From Rhodosporidiobolus odoratus (Eukaryota; Basidiomycota; Microbotryomycetes; Sporidiobolales; Sporidiobolaceae): DNA of 64,000 bases. The stretch spans positions 1,426,001 through 1,490,000 of the forward strand of contig JAOANU010000010.1 in assembly GCA_034387635.1 (NCBI GenBank), in the 5' to 3' direction. Below the pieces are notes generated by a model. That model was given only the letters and a program-made list of their open reading frames with translations, was not told the origin of the DNA and searched no databases. This document shows positions 53,734-64,000 of this stretch, in pieces. Made by a program: the position numbers and the translations under genes. How positions within the stretch are numbered: position 1 is the first letter of the stretch; each line of letters begins with the position of its first letter.

Positions 53734-56114
53734 ATGTCGGCGCACTTCGACGACAGCGTCTCCAAGTCAGACTTGGAGAAGGGTGCTCAACAGACCGTCA
53801 CCCTCAACAACGGTCCCGTGCAGTCCGGCGACCAGGACTTGCACCGTGGTGCGTCTTTGTTTTCTTCCCGTGCCCTTCCTTCCACCGCCTCTTCAGACAT
53901 GGCAATCGAGGTCACGGCGGTCGAGCTCGCTCTGCGTTGCCCGCTGCTGCGGGACTTCGCTCGACAACAGCACTGCTTGCAAACGTGCGGGACATCCGAT
54001 TAACGGGCTTTTCTCTCCCAACAGGTCTTAAGGCCCGGCATGTCCAGATGATTTCCATTGGTGGCGTCATCGGAACTGGTCTATTCTTGGGAGTAGCCAA
54101 TGCCCTCAGGAATGGTGGCCCTCTATCCGTACGTTTTCTCCTCCCTGCTTTCCCTCCTCCCGCTTTTCTTCCCCCGCTTCCTTTTCTCTCACTTCACTCC
54201 CGTCCGACGACAGGGTACTCACTCTTGCCCACCTCTGCAGCTCCTTCTCGGTTATGCCGCCGTCGGTTCTATCTGTTACTCCGTCATGATCTGCTTGGGT
54301 GAAATGGTCGCCCACCTCCCCGTCCCCGGTGGTCACATTACCCTCGGTCGTCGCTTCGTCTCTCCCGCCTTCGGTTTCGCCATGGGATGGAACTACTGGT
54401 ACAGTGCGTCCTATTCCGTCTTCTTCTCCACAACAAGCCTCATCACCTGACACCTCATTCCTCACTAGACTGGACCATCGTTCTTCCCGCTGAACTCAAC
54501 GCTGCCGCCGTCCTCATCGGTTACTGGGACAAGACCACCAACCCTGGTGTCTGGATCGCCGTTACCCTCATTGTTGCCTGCGCTATCAACTTTGGTGGCT
54601 CGCGCGCCTACGGCGAGTGCGAGTTCTGGTTTGCCATCATCAAGGTCATTACCATTGTCGGCTTGATCATCCTCGGTATCAGTACGTCACTTCCTTCTCA
54701 CCGCGACCACCCCAGCTCCCGAGACTGACCTTCTCATTCTCCTTTTCCCCTCCGTTCAGTCCTCGACTGCGGTGGTGGCCCCAACGGCGAGTACATTGGT
54801 ACTAGGTACTGGCGCGACCCGGGAGCCATGGTTCAGTACCTTGGCATCGAGGGCGCCACCGGTCGTTTCCTCGGTTTCTGGGCTGTCCTCATCCAGGCTT
54901 CCTTCTCCTACATCGGTACCGAGATTGTCGCCATCGCCGCTGGTGAGACCAAGGACCCGCGTCGCACCCTCCCTCGCGCTGTCAAGGCCGTCTACATCCG
55001 CATGTGCGTTCCTCCTCTTCTCTTGATCATATATCGAGGATCGTCCTGACGTTACTTTCCTTTTTTCGTGCAGCCTTCTTTTCTACATCCTCGGTGTCTT
55101 CATCACCGGTCTCCTCGTTCCCTCCAACGACGAGCGTCTCAAGCTCGGCACCGGCACGGCTGCTTCTGCTCCCTTCGTTATCGCCATCACCGACTCGGGT
55201 ATCAAGGCTCTCCCCTCGATCATCAACGCCGCCCTTCTCACTTCTGCCTGGTCCGCCGCCTCGTCCGACCTTTACACCTCGTCCCGTGCTCTTTACGGTC
55301 TCGCTTTGAACAACCAGGCTCCCGCTTTCCTCAGGGCTACCAACCGTTGGGGTCTCCCGTGGATTTGCGTCGTCGTCGGCTGCCTCTTCGCTCTCCTTTC
55401 TTTCATGTCCGTCGGTGCCGCCAGCGCCGGCAAGGTCTTCAACTGGTTCGCCAACATGGTGCGTCTCCTATTTCATTTCTTCCCTTTCTGGCCTCATACT
55501 GATTCGTTTCACCCTTATCTTCAGACCTCCGTCTGCGGTCTCATCACCTGGGGCTGCATCTGCTACACCTACATCTGCTTCCGCCGCGGCATGAAGGCCC
55601 AGAACATCGACCGCGCCATCCTCCCTTACCGACCGGCGGGCGCCCTCTTCGCCGCCTGGTACGCGCTCGTCTTTATCTGCATCGTCCTCTTCTTCAACGC
55701 TTGGGGCGTATTCTACCAATACCCCGACAACTTTGACACGGCCACCTTTGTCACTTCTTACTTCCCTGTGCGTTCCTCTTCTCCTTCTCTCCTTTTTCCC
55801 CCTCCCCTCGCACCCCGCTGACTCTTCTCCGTTCTCCCCGTGTGCGCCGAGCAGATCATGTTCTTCCCCTTCCTCATCATCTTCTACCACTTCTACCGCC
55901 GTTCGGAACGTGGCATCCCCCCTGCCGAGATGGACCTCATCTCGGGATCGCGCGAGGAGCAAGACGAGGCCGACTTCGACCCGGATGCGCAACCTAAGAC
56001 TACGGCGCAGAAGGTCATGGCTTAGTGCGTTCTTCTCTCGCCTTTCGTGTCCTTCACACGACAGTTACTGACCCTTTCTTCTTTTTCTTTTTTCCTCCTC
56101 GCAGCGTCTTCTAA
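53734..56114 (+). CDS. amino-acid permease (APC/YAT family)
   Basis: Exons 53734..53848, 54025..54128, 54241..54403, 54469..54681, 54760..55003, 55074..55458, 55525..55767, 55855..56024, 56105..56114 give 548 residues. A twelve-span plasma-membrane amino acid:proton symporter. Motifs are RHVQMISIGGVIGTGLFLG, MICLGEMVAHLPVPGGHITL, WTIVLPAELNAAAVLIGYWD, SYIGTEIVAIAAGETKDPRR, SAASSDLYTSSRALYGLAL and AQNIDRAILPY. The cytosolic tail ends in YVF, whose last bases form a 10-nt exon. All eight donors are GTGCGT or GTACGT and codon bias is strong, unlike the intron-rich paralogue on the other side of the Tag1-like gene, so this copy is probably highly expressed (inference). Substrate range is not visible from sequence. 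Confidence 0.95.
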
Positions 56115-57388
56115 GCCTTCTGCCCCGTCTTCTTTCCTTTCGCTTTTCTTCTCACCTTGCTCGAAGGGTACCCCTGGTTCTCTCATCGTTGTCTAAGTCT
56201 CCCCTTTGGTATTCTTGCGGTATTGTCGTGGTCGTTGTATGGTATTTGACCAATGTCTCCTCTCGCTCTCTCTCTTGGTAGTACCGGGCTTTGCGTCTTC
56301 TCCTGTCGTGCAAAATGCGCCTAAGCACTCCTTTTCCAAACCAATGTTTTGATCTTTGGTTCCGCGTGCGACAAAGTCGGCCGTCAATGCGAGCAGCTCA
56401 AAGGAAGAAATGAAAAGCCAGAACTCGGTCCGCGGTGAGCGAACGTCGCGAACCGAAGTTCAGCTCGCCAAGGCATTCAGCGGTTGCTTGATGAGCGGAA
56501 GGAAGGGGCATCCGAGGACGTTGCGCGTCGAGCGACGGCTTCTTTTTGACAAGGAAAACAGAACCATCCAAGGATAGAAGAGAGGGCAAGGCAGAGCTTC
56601 GTTTTCAGCTCGTGGGGTTGCAAAGGGGATAGACAGACTCGCCTACCTGTTCGGGAGACGCGCGAGCGCGGGCAAAAAGAGCAGTAGAATCAGATGACGG
56701 GATCGGCGACTCTGCAGCAGAGGAAATCCAGGGGAGAGGTTTCAAAGCAAGCGAGGACGAGCGCCGGATAGGTACAGGGAGAAGGACGAGCGTTGCGCAA
56801 GACGAGGTGGTGCAGGTGGTGGATTGGCCTAACTGGAAAGAAAGAAAGAAAGAACAGCGCAAATGTGCCGACCGCGAAATACATCTCATCTTGGGATGTA
56901 CCGGTCCTTAGCTGACAGGAAGGCTCAGATCCTGCGTGTACGCAGTCCGTACGGGACAGTCATATCCGCCAAGGGTGGGAATGTTGCCGTAGCGAACAGA
57001 TTACGGCGGATTGTTTCAAGGGTAAGCATCGCTGGCCAGGTAGGTAGAGCAGGCTCGGCGCACAGTCGTACTTGTTGTCGCCGCTATCTGTGACGCCTAT
57101 AAGCGGACGAGGTGACCAACGACGCGAACTGATGAAGATGAGGAGAAGGCTTGAGAGAAGGGCGAGCAACAGCGAGACGGGTGGTACGATAGTCTGCGTG
57201 TCGCTGCAGGGGTCTCGGGTACAGCACAGGTATTCAAGCTGTAGCACAGTGAGTTGGAGAGGTTCAACCTTGTTACTAACTCTCTCCCACGTTTATACAA
57301 CTCTCGCTACCCTCGAACACCTCGTACAGACTTGAGACGCATCCATAGCAGCTACAAAGTGAACCCACTACATGCTACAAGCAGTGCC
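56115..57388. other. 1.3-kb intergenic
   Basis: Between two plus-strand genes. The left part is pyrimidine-rich 3' flank, the right part the COG5 promoter. No coding signal, no RNA gene recognised. Confidence 0.45.
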
Positions 57389-60300
57389 ATGCCGTCACTC
57401 GCTCCTCCCTCTGCTCCCGCTCCACAAAATCCCGCGACCCGTAAGCCCTTGTTTCTCTTCCTCTTCCACACTGGGTAAGCTCAACATCCTCTCTGCAGAG
57501 TATGCAACTTTCCTGCACCCTACATTCCAGGCAGACGCCTTCGCCCACTCCGTCTTGAACGGTCAAGACTACCCTCCACCTCCTCAAGATGCTACAACTC
57601 CTCCGGCCGCCCCAGCTGTCGGCTTCATGAAGGGTCTCGTCGGCGAGAACGGAACAGGGGATGTCTCGGCTGCTCTGGCGAGGCTCAACTTTGGCGTCGA
57701 AGACTTGAACAGGCAGCTCAAGGCTGAGGTGCGTTTTCAGAGACGAGCATGTGGGGGCGGAAAGGACCGCCGAAGCTGACTTGCTGTGAGACAACAGGTC
57801 ACCAAGCATCACTCGAGCCTGCTGCTCCAGGCAGCTAGCTTGGGTGGCCTCGATGGGGATCTCGCAGAAGTCAGAAGGGGACTAGCCGAAGTCGAAGGAG
57901 GCGTCTCTCGGTAGGTTTTCTCCCATCCCTCCCTGGCATTCAAGCGCTCACCAGCTCGTGACAGACTGAAACGCAAAATCGCCGCACCCCATGCCTCCCT
58001 TGCTTCCTCACTCATGCTCCTGACCCGCCTCCGCCGCGCCACATCACTGGCTCGACGCGCTCAACGATTCATGGTCCTCGCCCGACGACTTGAGGGGCAA
58101 ATGACGGAGATCAGTACTCCACAAAGCGCGGTCAATGGGCAGAAGACGGAGGGATCGAGAGTAGAGGACAGGCGGGAGAGAGCAATGGCTGAAGCAGCCT
58201 TGTCGCTTGCAGAAATAGGTGCGCCCGGTCTTCGCTCACATCCAGTCTTGGAGGCTCACGACCTGCTTCCGTAGAGCTCCTCTTGAGCGCGACGGAAGGT
58301 ATCGAAGCTGCCGAGGACGGCCCTGAAGCGCTTCTGCCCATTCGGTCACTGCATGCCGTCGAAGCTGCGATTCCTGCCGTCGAACTCTCTCGACAACAAG
58401 TTGTGGAAGAGATGGAGTCGGCAGTGCAGCGCGGTCTAACTGACCTCGTACGTGCTCTATTTGCCCGCTCCTTCTGCCATGGCTGACACGGTCTCTTCCG
58501 TCTGCTACGAGCAGGATCACCCACTCCTGGCTTCCTCCCTACAAACGGCTCACAACCTCTCCGTTCTGCCATCTCTCGTCGCTAGCCTCGTCGAGGACCT
58601 CAATGCGCTCGTCTTCCGAAAGGTCAAGGCCTGCTTCGACATTGGGTCACTGGCGAGAGAAATGGCAGGAAAAGGTCAGTCTTTCTCCGGCCTCTCGACT
58701 TTCAGCTGCACTGACGCCCAGTGTGCGCAAGCAGAAGCGCCGACCAATGCGGCGTCCGCGTTTGTCTACAAGTCACGAACGAGAAACGAGCCTACTCAAT
58801 CGACTTTGCCGCAATGGAGCGCAGCGATGTGGGCTCGACTTGAAGCACTTGTTGATGACATGGGAAGCATCTGCATCAAGGTACGCTGGGTCTCTTCCAT
58901 GTTTTTCTGAACAGAGACGGACTGATAAGGAGTTGGTTGCAGGTTTATACCCTTGAGAAGGTGTTGAAGCTCAAGAAGGATCAGACTACGCAGACGAGCT
59001 TCCTCGACGAGGCGATGGCTGTGCGTCGTGCCCTAATATCGTCTCCGGTGGCAGGCAAAGCTGATCACGAGCATATCGCAGGATCTCGACAATAAGCCCA
59101 GCGTTCTTTTCTGGACAGCGGTGGCGCAAGCGTTCGAAGGTCAAGCCAAAGAGACTGTTCGATGTAGGTCAGGTGTCCGTGGTGACATCTGCACATGCTT
59201 ACCCCCAACTCTGCAGCGTCTACCTTCATCCAAACCATCCTCTCCACCGGCTACCCTCGCCTACTCCGTCTCTTTCAGGAGTTCTTCTCCAAAATCGCAG
59301 TTCACACCGACACAGTCTACACCCTCTCGCAACAGTCTCCCGAAACCATCCTCATCCTGCGCTCCATCCAACCTTTCGAAACCCTCTATCTCACCCGCTC
59401 TTCAAACCGCCTCGTCGAAGCCGTCTCCTCGGCGTTCAACATCTCTTCTTCACTGGCGTCCAGCTTCTCAGGTCGACCACCGTCTGTACCGAGCGCGAAT
59501 GAGGGAATTGCGACGGCTAGGGCGGTGGTCAATGAGCTGGATGCTGCCAGGTTCGACCCGTTGCTTGTCAAGGCCGTCGCGAAGGGTGCTGGAAGGGCGG
59601 TCGAGTCTTACGTTTCTCGAGCAGAGAGTCTCGTACGTCCGCACTATCAATTCTCGTCGTCACACACATGCTGACGACGGACTACTTCCCGCAGGTCGCA
59701 CACGATCACGCTGCAACCTCTTTGCTCGGTCCGCTTGCGACGCCGTCGCAGCTGCAGAATGCGGACTTGACCAGTTCGATGTACCATCTTTGGCTGCCGC
59801 TGGAGAGGGCACTTGGAGAACACGGAGAGAGTGTGCGGGAGATCTTGAAACCTTCGATTGATGTGAGTATTCCTCGCTTGCTGGCGTCTGACGCTTTCTC
59901 GTGATGACCTGCTGACCTCGCGTATCTCCACCTTCTCCTAGCGCGTCCGCACTGCCTACCTCTCCACCGTCAACCCCCTCATCATGTCCATCCGACGAGA
60001 CTTCTCCTCCCTCCTTGCACGCATGCACCGCGTAGACTACTCGAAAGAACTCGATTCCCTCGCCGGACCTGCAGCAGCGGGCGCGAGCGCGTACATGAGC
60101 GATTTGACGGACAAGTTGGCGTTGATTAAGGATGAGGTGTTGGGGAGTTATCGGGTTGGAGAGTTATCGAAGGAGTGGTGCGTAGCTCTTCTTTCCCTCA
60201 AGTGCGTTCACTTATCCTGTGGTCTGCTGATGTATCGGCTACGTATGCAGGGCCCTCGACCTCGCCCGCTTTACAGTCCAAACGTTCCTCCTCCATGCCT

Positions 60301-60883
60301 CGCTCGTACATCCTCTCGGTGAATCGGGTAAACTCAAGCTTACGAGCGATACGACCGCGCTTGAGTTTGCGGTCAGTCAGTATTTGGCGGCGCATGGGTT
60401 ACAGTTGGCCGGGATGGGGGATCAGTTCAAGGCGTTGAGAGGTGCGGAGTTTTCTTGTCTCCTCTCCTTCCCCTTGTCGTGAACGAGTCTAGCTGACATG
60501 GTCTTACCCCCTTGACAATGACTGCTCTGCTATGACCCATCTATGTGTCTGCGTTCTACCCGTAATCAGCCTTCCGCCCCCTCCTGTTCCTCGACCTCGC
60601 CTCCCTGTCCTCCCCCACCCAAACCTCCGACATCCCCAACCTAATCCTCCTGCACCACATCCTCGCCCGTTCCTCCCCCTCCCTACCTCTGCCATACGAA
60701 CAGCACGGATGGACCGAGGCTGAGTATGTGAGGTGGTTGAATGAGCATGGGGAGAGGGAGAGGGTCGGGATGGTTGAGGGGGTTGTGAGCAAGTGGGAGG
60801 AGGAGGGGGAGAGGGAGGGGGGGACGGAGGGGGTAGAGCTGTTGAAGATCGTACTAGGGAGGTCGGTGGGGAAGCAGCTATAG
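57389..60883 (+). CDS. COG5: conserved oligomeric Golgi complex subunit 5
   Basis: Exons 57389..57440, 57499..57728, 57798..57910, 57965..58218, 58275..58447, 58515..58880, 58943..59020, 59082..59163, 59217..59632, 59695..59862, 59942..60177, 60251..60441, 60570..60883 give 890 residues. COG5 belongs to lobe B of the COG tethering complex for retrograde traffic within the Golgi. N-terminal YATFLHPTFQADAFAHSVLN, a coiled coil around LLLQAASLGGLDGDLAEVRR, then LFWTAVAQAFEGQAKET, YPRLLRLFQEFFSKI, RAVESYVSRAESLVA and RMHRVDYSKELDSLA are typical. The 46-nt stretch 58675-58720 looks like an intron but removing it would break the frame, so it is kept as coding. The C-terminus is acidic and charged. 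Confidence 0.93.
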
Positions 60884-61128
60884 GTGAGGTAGGTAGGATG
60901 GAAAAGAAAAGTGGTTCTTCAGTGTTTTTCCGCCTCTAGCCCCGGTCGCTGTATCTCTGCTCGTGCCACGCTGAGAAGATCGTTCGTATCTTTCTGCTGC
61001 GCGGTGCAGCAAAGTGTCTGCTTTGGTCACAAAGCGGAGTGGTCAAATGACGAAGGTACTTCTTCTCCCTGACCACCTTGCTCTCCCGTCGATCTCCTCC
61101 TGTCAATCCAGAGTACAGCTTAATCGAT
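60884..61128. other. short intergenic
   Basis: About 245 bp between COG5 and the next gene on the same strand. Nothing seen. Confidence 0.4.
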
Positions 61129-62175
61129 ATGCGTGGTCTACTTACACTGTACAGTGTCGCCTTCATCGTCAGCTTGACAACTCTCGCTCTGACCATCGCT
61201 TCCATCGCCAAACCTTCTTGGTGAGCCAATCTCTCTCGTAGCATGTCTGAGCGTGAATCGACTGCGTACCTCGCGCGAGGAAGATGTCAAGAGAGTCGCT
61301 GCTAGGCGTGCTGCGCTGACTTGGACTACTCCTGCTTTCCTCCTCTATCCGATTCATTCGCATTTCTTCCGCTTTACCCTCGGCTTGCCTTACCTGCTTA
61401 CCCTGCATCCCTCTAAATTCACCGCTTTCCTACAGGATCGTCGAACAAGCCCCGAGCCTGATCGAGCTTCGCCACAAGACGACCTATGGCCTTTTCCAAC
61501 TCTGCGAAGCTCATCCTTACCTTCCCGGCGTAGTCGAGTGTCGCCGATTCCCCCAGCGAGGACGTGATTGCGGCAAGCTAGTGCACTCGTTGAAGGGGGG
61601 TAGCATTGTAGGCATGCTGAGCGGAGATGGTGACCATGATTCAGAGGACAAGTGGGGGTTCTGCGAGTCTTGGTACACTGCTGGGTAAGCCCAGTTACTC
61701 CTGCCTCTTCTCTCCAGCGCTGCTAACGTCCCTCGCGTGCACAGCTACGCCCAACAACTCTCCCTCGTCTTCGCCCTCGCCAACTTAATCGCTCTCGTCC
61801 TCACCTTGATCGGTACCGCGACCGTCGGGCCAGGGTACCGCACCGACAAGCTGCGCAGTGGATGGAAACTCGTTGCTGGCTTGATGAGCCTCCAAGCAGT
61901 ATGCTTATTGCTGGCGTCGAGCTTTGTGGCTTTTGAGAGGAATCACAATTTTAGGTTTGTGGAGGGCGCTCATCTAGGTGCGCTGAAGTCTGGATTGTCT
62001 CTCTCGCGGAGGAGCGTGCTGATACGAGTTGACTCGCACAGGACAAGCTTGGGCAATGACCACCGTCGCCTACTCGCTCAACCTCGCCGTCGTCTTCTCC
62101 CTTCTCTTCATTCGCGCGACGGGGAGATTCAGCATCGTTCCAGGCGAAGACGGCTACGAGCCCATTCACGGCTGA
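61129..62175 (+). CDS. claudin/SUR7-like four-span membrane protein
   Basis: Exons 61129..61220, 61436..61684, 61745..61977, 62042..62175 give 235 residues. The first helix begins at residue 2 (RGLLTLYSVAFIVSLTTLAL) and ends in KPSW. A Cys-containing extracellular loop (YGLFQLCEAHP, VVECRRFPQ, RDCGK, FCESWY) of about 80 residues precedes three further helices (LSLVFALANLIALVLTLIG, LVAGLMSLQAVCLLLASSF, AYSLNLAVVFSLLFIRAT). W..GL...C...C with four spans resembles the fungal claudin-like/SUR7 superfamily of cortical membrane proteins. The match is to architecture, not to a specific named gene. Confidence 0.75.
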
Positions 62176-63205
62176 GATTGACCGGACTACCGAAGCCTAG
62201 GGCTCTATGTATCCTCCAAAGCGTCGGTTGGGGCGTCTCGTTGGTTTACCTTGTACAGCACCTTCTTTCCTCTGTCTCTTTTTGATTGTTGACGTAGCAT
62301 AGTCTAGTCGTGGTCCTTCTTGTGCGTAATTTGCTTTCCTCCCCGCTGTTTGTCGTTGCCACTGAGGTCCTTGGACAACACGTCAACTATTCAAGCAAAA
62401 GTCTTCCTGGGCGTTTCCGGGCGACAGGACGTTGCAGCTCGATATCCAGACTCGTCGCTATCTTTGCGCCGCAAGTCATCTCCACGGGGTGTATTCGCCA
62501 CGCGGCGCGCCGTTTCCCCCCGATCGCCTTTCTCTCGACAGCGCAAGTTGCCTCCCTTTTTCTTCCTTCCCCCTCGTTCGTCTTTGCGCCACGTCGGTAC
62601 TATTCGACAACGTCTCCAAGCAACGTCGCGTTGAACGGTACCCACCTTTAGCTTTGGCGCGACTCCAGCGGTATACTACAATAAGCTGCCTGACGCGCCT
62701 TTTCTCCGGTCTTTTTCTCTCCATCGCACACCTCGATCCCAACCCGAGTCACTACCTCCTTCCTCCCGGCTGGCACACTTCGCATTCGGCCTCTCCGTGG
62801 TTCTGCGATGTTCCCTCAACGGCCTCGACAACCCTTTGCCTGATCTTACTCACAGCCAGCTCGGGTCTGATTCGTCAACTTCGACTCCACATTCCCCAGC
62901 TTCCTCCACCCCGCATCTCGCACGATACGGAACCAAGAATAGCACACCGGTATTTGCTCCACGAGGAGCTGCTACACCGCGGCACGGGGATATCGATGGC
63001 GCCCCCGTGGTTCACGGAAGGGCCTCACACCACATAACCTTCCCATCGTTTCCATCGTCCTTTGCCTTGAACCCGCTACTGCGCAGCACTCACTCGCCCA
63101 GAACATCTGATCACGACGCCCTGACGAGTCCTCAGCTTACGCCAGCGTCGCTGTCCTCCCCCCATTTCGAGTTGATCTCGCCTACTATCCCGCCTTCCTC
63201 AGTCA
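62176..63205. other. 1-kb intergenic, upstream of MFS gene
   Basis: No coding signal. Holds the second copy of the 23-bp shared element at 62445-62467, about 740-760 nt before the MFS start codon. Confidence 0.45.
62445..62472 (+). promoter_or_regulatory. 23-bp element shared with 53533, MFS side
   Basis: Identical over 23 bases to 53533-53555, with ccgc following after one mismatch. Surrounding sequence is not similar, so this is not simply a recent duplication of the whole upstream region. Confidence 0.45.
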
Positions 63206-64000
63206 ATGTCCGCCCTCGAAGTCAAATCCAATGAATCCGGCGGGATCACAGAGAAGGAAGTCGCCGCGCCGCAAGTCGTAGAAGTCTCATTCGCGAGGGA
63301 AGATCCGTTGAATCCGCAGGAAGGTTGGAGTGTTGGGAAAAGGTGGAGAGGTTTGTCGGCGTTTTTTCTTTCCCGCTTTCATTCTTCCACGCTGATGGGC
63401 TTTGGGCGACGTAGTTCTGTTTGTTGCTCTCTTCATCACGGTGAGCTTCTGCCCCCACTTTCGCAGGACCGAGGTACCAAGAGGAATCGCTAACCTGATC
63501 TTCTTCCCTTGCTACGACCGGCCGCCCTTCAACTCTACCTATATTCTACCCTTGACGCTTTGGCGCTTCAGTTCACCTCGACGTACAACTCGACTGCGAA
63601 TGGTAGCGTCAAGTCAGGGGTGCAGGAGGCTTTCGGCGTTTCTTCCGAGGTTTTTCAGGTCTCGTATTTCGCTGTCAGTCCTTGTCAGTAACAACTTCTC
63701 CGAGATAGGCCGGGATGCTAACGAATTCTATCGCAGTATCAACTCATGCTCGGTGTCGGACCGCTTTCCTCGCGCCCATATCGGAGACTTTCGGTCGTCG
63801 ACCAATGCTGATCATCCTTACTGGCCTGTGTGTCTACCCTCTTCTAGCCTCTCAGGTCAAGTCCCATACCAGAATGCTGACGGTCCCATGTGACTCCCGC
63901 AGAATCACTTTGCTGTTCCTGCCGCAAGCCCTCGCACCCAACTTCCCCTCAATCTGCGTCACCCGCTTCTTCCAAGGCGCAGCTGGTAGTGTCGAAGGAC
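63206..64000 (+). CDS. MFS transporter (DHA1-like), 3' end outside window
   Basis: Exons 63206..63350, 63415..63440, 63572..63673, 63737..63827, 63903..>64000. A hydrophilic N-terminus with DPLNPQEGWSVGKRWR leads into the first helix VLFVALFIT, then EAFGVSSEVFQVSYFAYQLM, LAPISETFGRRPMLIILTGL (the MFS loop 2-3 signature) and ITLLFLPQALAPNF with RFFQGAAGSVEG. This layout fits the DHA1 drug:proton antiporter class of plasma-membrane exporters. Between LGVGPL and FLAPIS the frame shifts by one: the sequence has ctttcc near 63765 where one more T would keep frame, so the gene is either damaged here or the sequence has an error. Exons 1-3 and 5 are phase-consistent with that single missing base. 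Confidence 0.75.

Noticed and set aside
52588..54302. Overlapping plus-strand open frames upstream of and across the start of the second permease
   Set aside because: They are mutually overlapping, lack domains, and run into the permease exons and introns in the wrong frame; best explained as leader sequence.
58675..58720. Intron-like segment in COG5 with gtcagt donor and a cccag end
   Set aside because: Removing 46 nt breaks the frame, while reading through keeps the downstream COG5 sequence in frame; treated as coding.
47461..63902. Horizontal transfer or gene-cluster (biosynthetic) origin for the transporter-rich right end
   Set aside because: The genes have the same intron style and composition as the rest of the window, and no biosynthetic enzymes accompany them.

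Overview
The window is nuclear DNA of a GC-rich basidiomycete fungus, most likely a red yeast of the Microbotryomycetes (Rhodotorula or Rhodosporidium-like). The grounds are dense short introns (about 118 modelled, mostly 45-80 nt), a skewed 5' splice consensus (GTGCGT/GTACGT), two protein families I know from basidiomycetes (DUF6534, DUF7727), and a complete eukaryotic gene set (U2 snRNA, cytosolic ribosomal proteins, COG complex, meiotic MutS homologue). The lineage is inferred. No prokaryotic, viral or plasmid features were seen. Exon models were built by hand from splice-phase arithmetic and family conservation; joins are given in each entry.

Layout. 0-7.3 kb: the end of a Zn2Cys6 regulator, a U2 snRNA gene in an otherwise gene-poor stretch, a decayed member of an unrecognised protein family, and a DCAF5-like WD40 protein. 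7.6-14.4 kb: an SRAP/HMCES abasic-site protein, a DUF6534 membrane protein, a possible small protein, and a second Zn2Cys6 regulator paralogous to the first. 14.8-24.6 kb: a plus-strand run of MSH5 (21 exons), RPL25 (uL23) and a mitochondrial ClpX/Mcx1. 25.4-35.8 kb: two more Zn2Cys6 regulators related to each other, an Rpr2/SNM1-type RNase P/MRP subunit, a cinnamyl-alcohol-dehydrogenase-type ADH, and a one-pass membrane protein with a Pro/Gln-rich tail. 36.3-45.8 kb: two more members of the unrecognised family (one frame-disrupted, one intact), RPS20 (uS10), a large Ser-rich protein and a DUF7727 membrane protein. 46.2-64 kb: two paralogous amino-acid permeases on either side of a Tag1/DUF3712-like vacuolar membrane protein, COG5, a claudin-like four-span protein, and the start of an MFS transporter.

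The most novel item is a dispersed three-copy protein family sharing an [IV]-[YF]-[IV] / PxLSxxY / W-A/N region, a Y-[RH]-[FY]-F-L block and a C-x4-C-x4-C-[YFL]-L terminal motif. Only the copy at 45 kb looks intact. Other notable points are four zinc-cluster regulators in 34 kb falling into two paralogous pairs, a 5-nt internal microexon in a permease, two GC-AG introns, and an exact 23-bp match upstream of two transporter genes.
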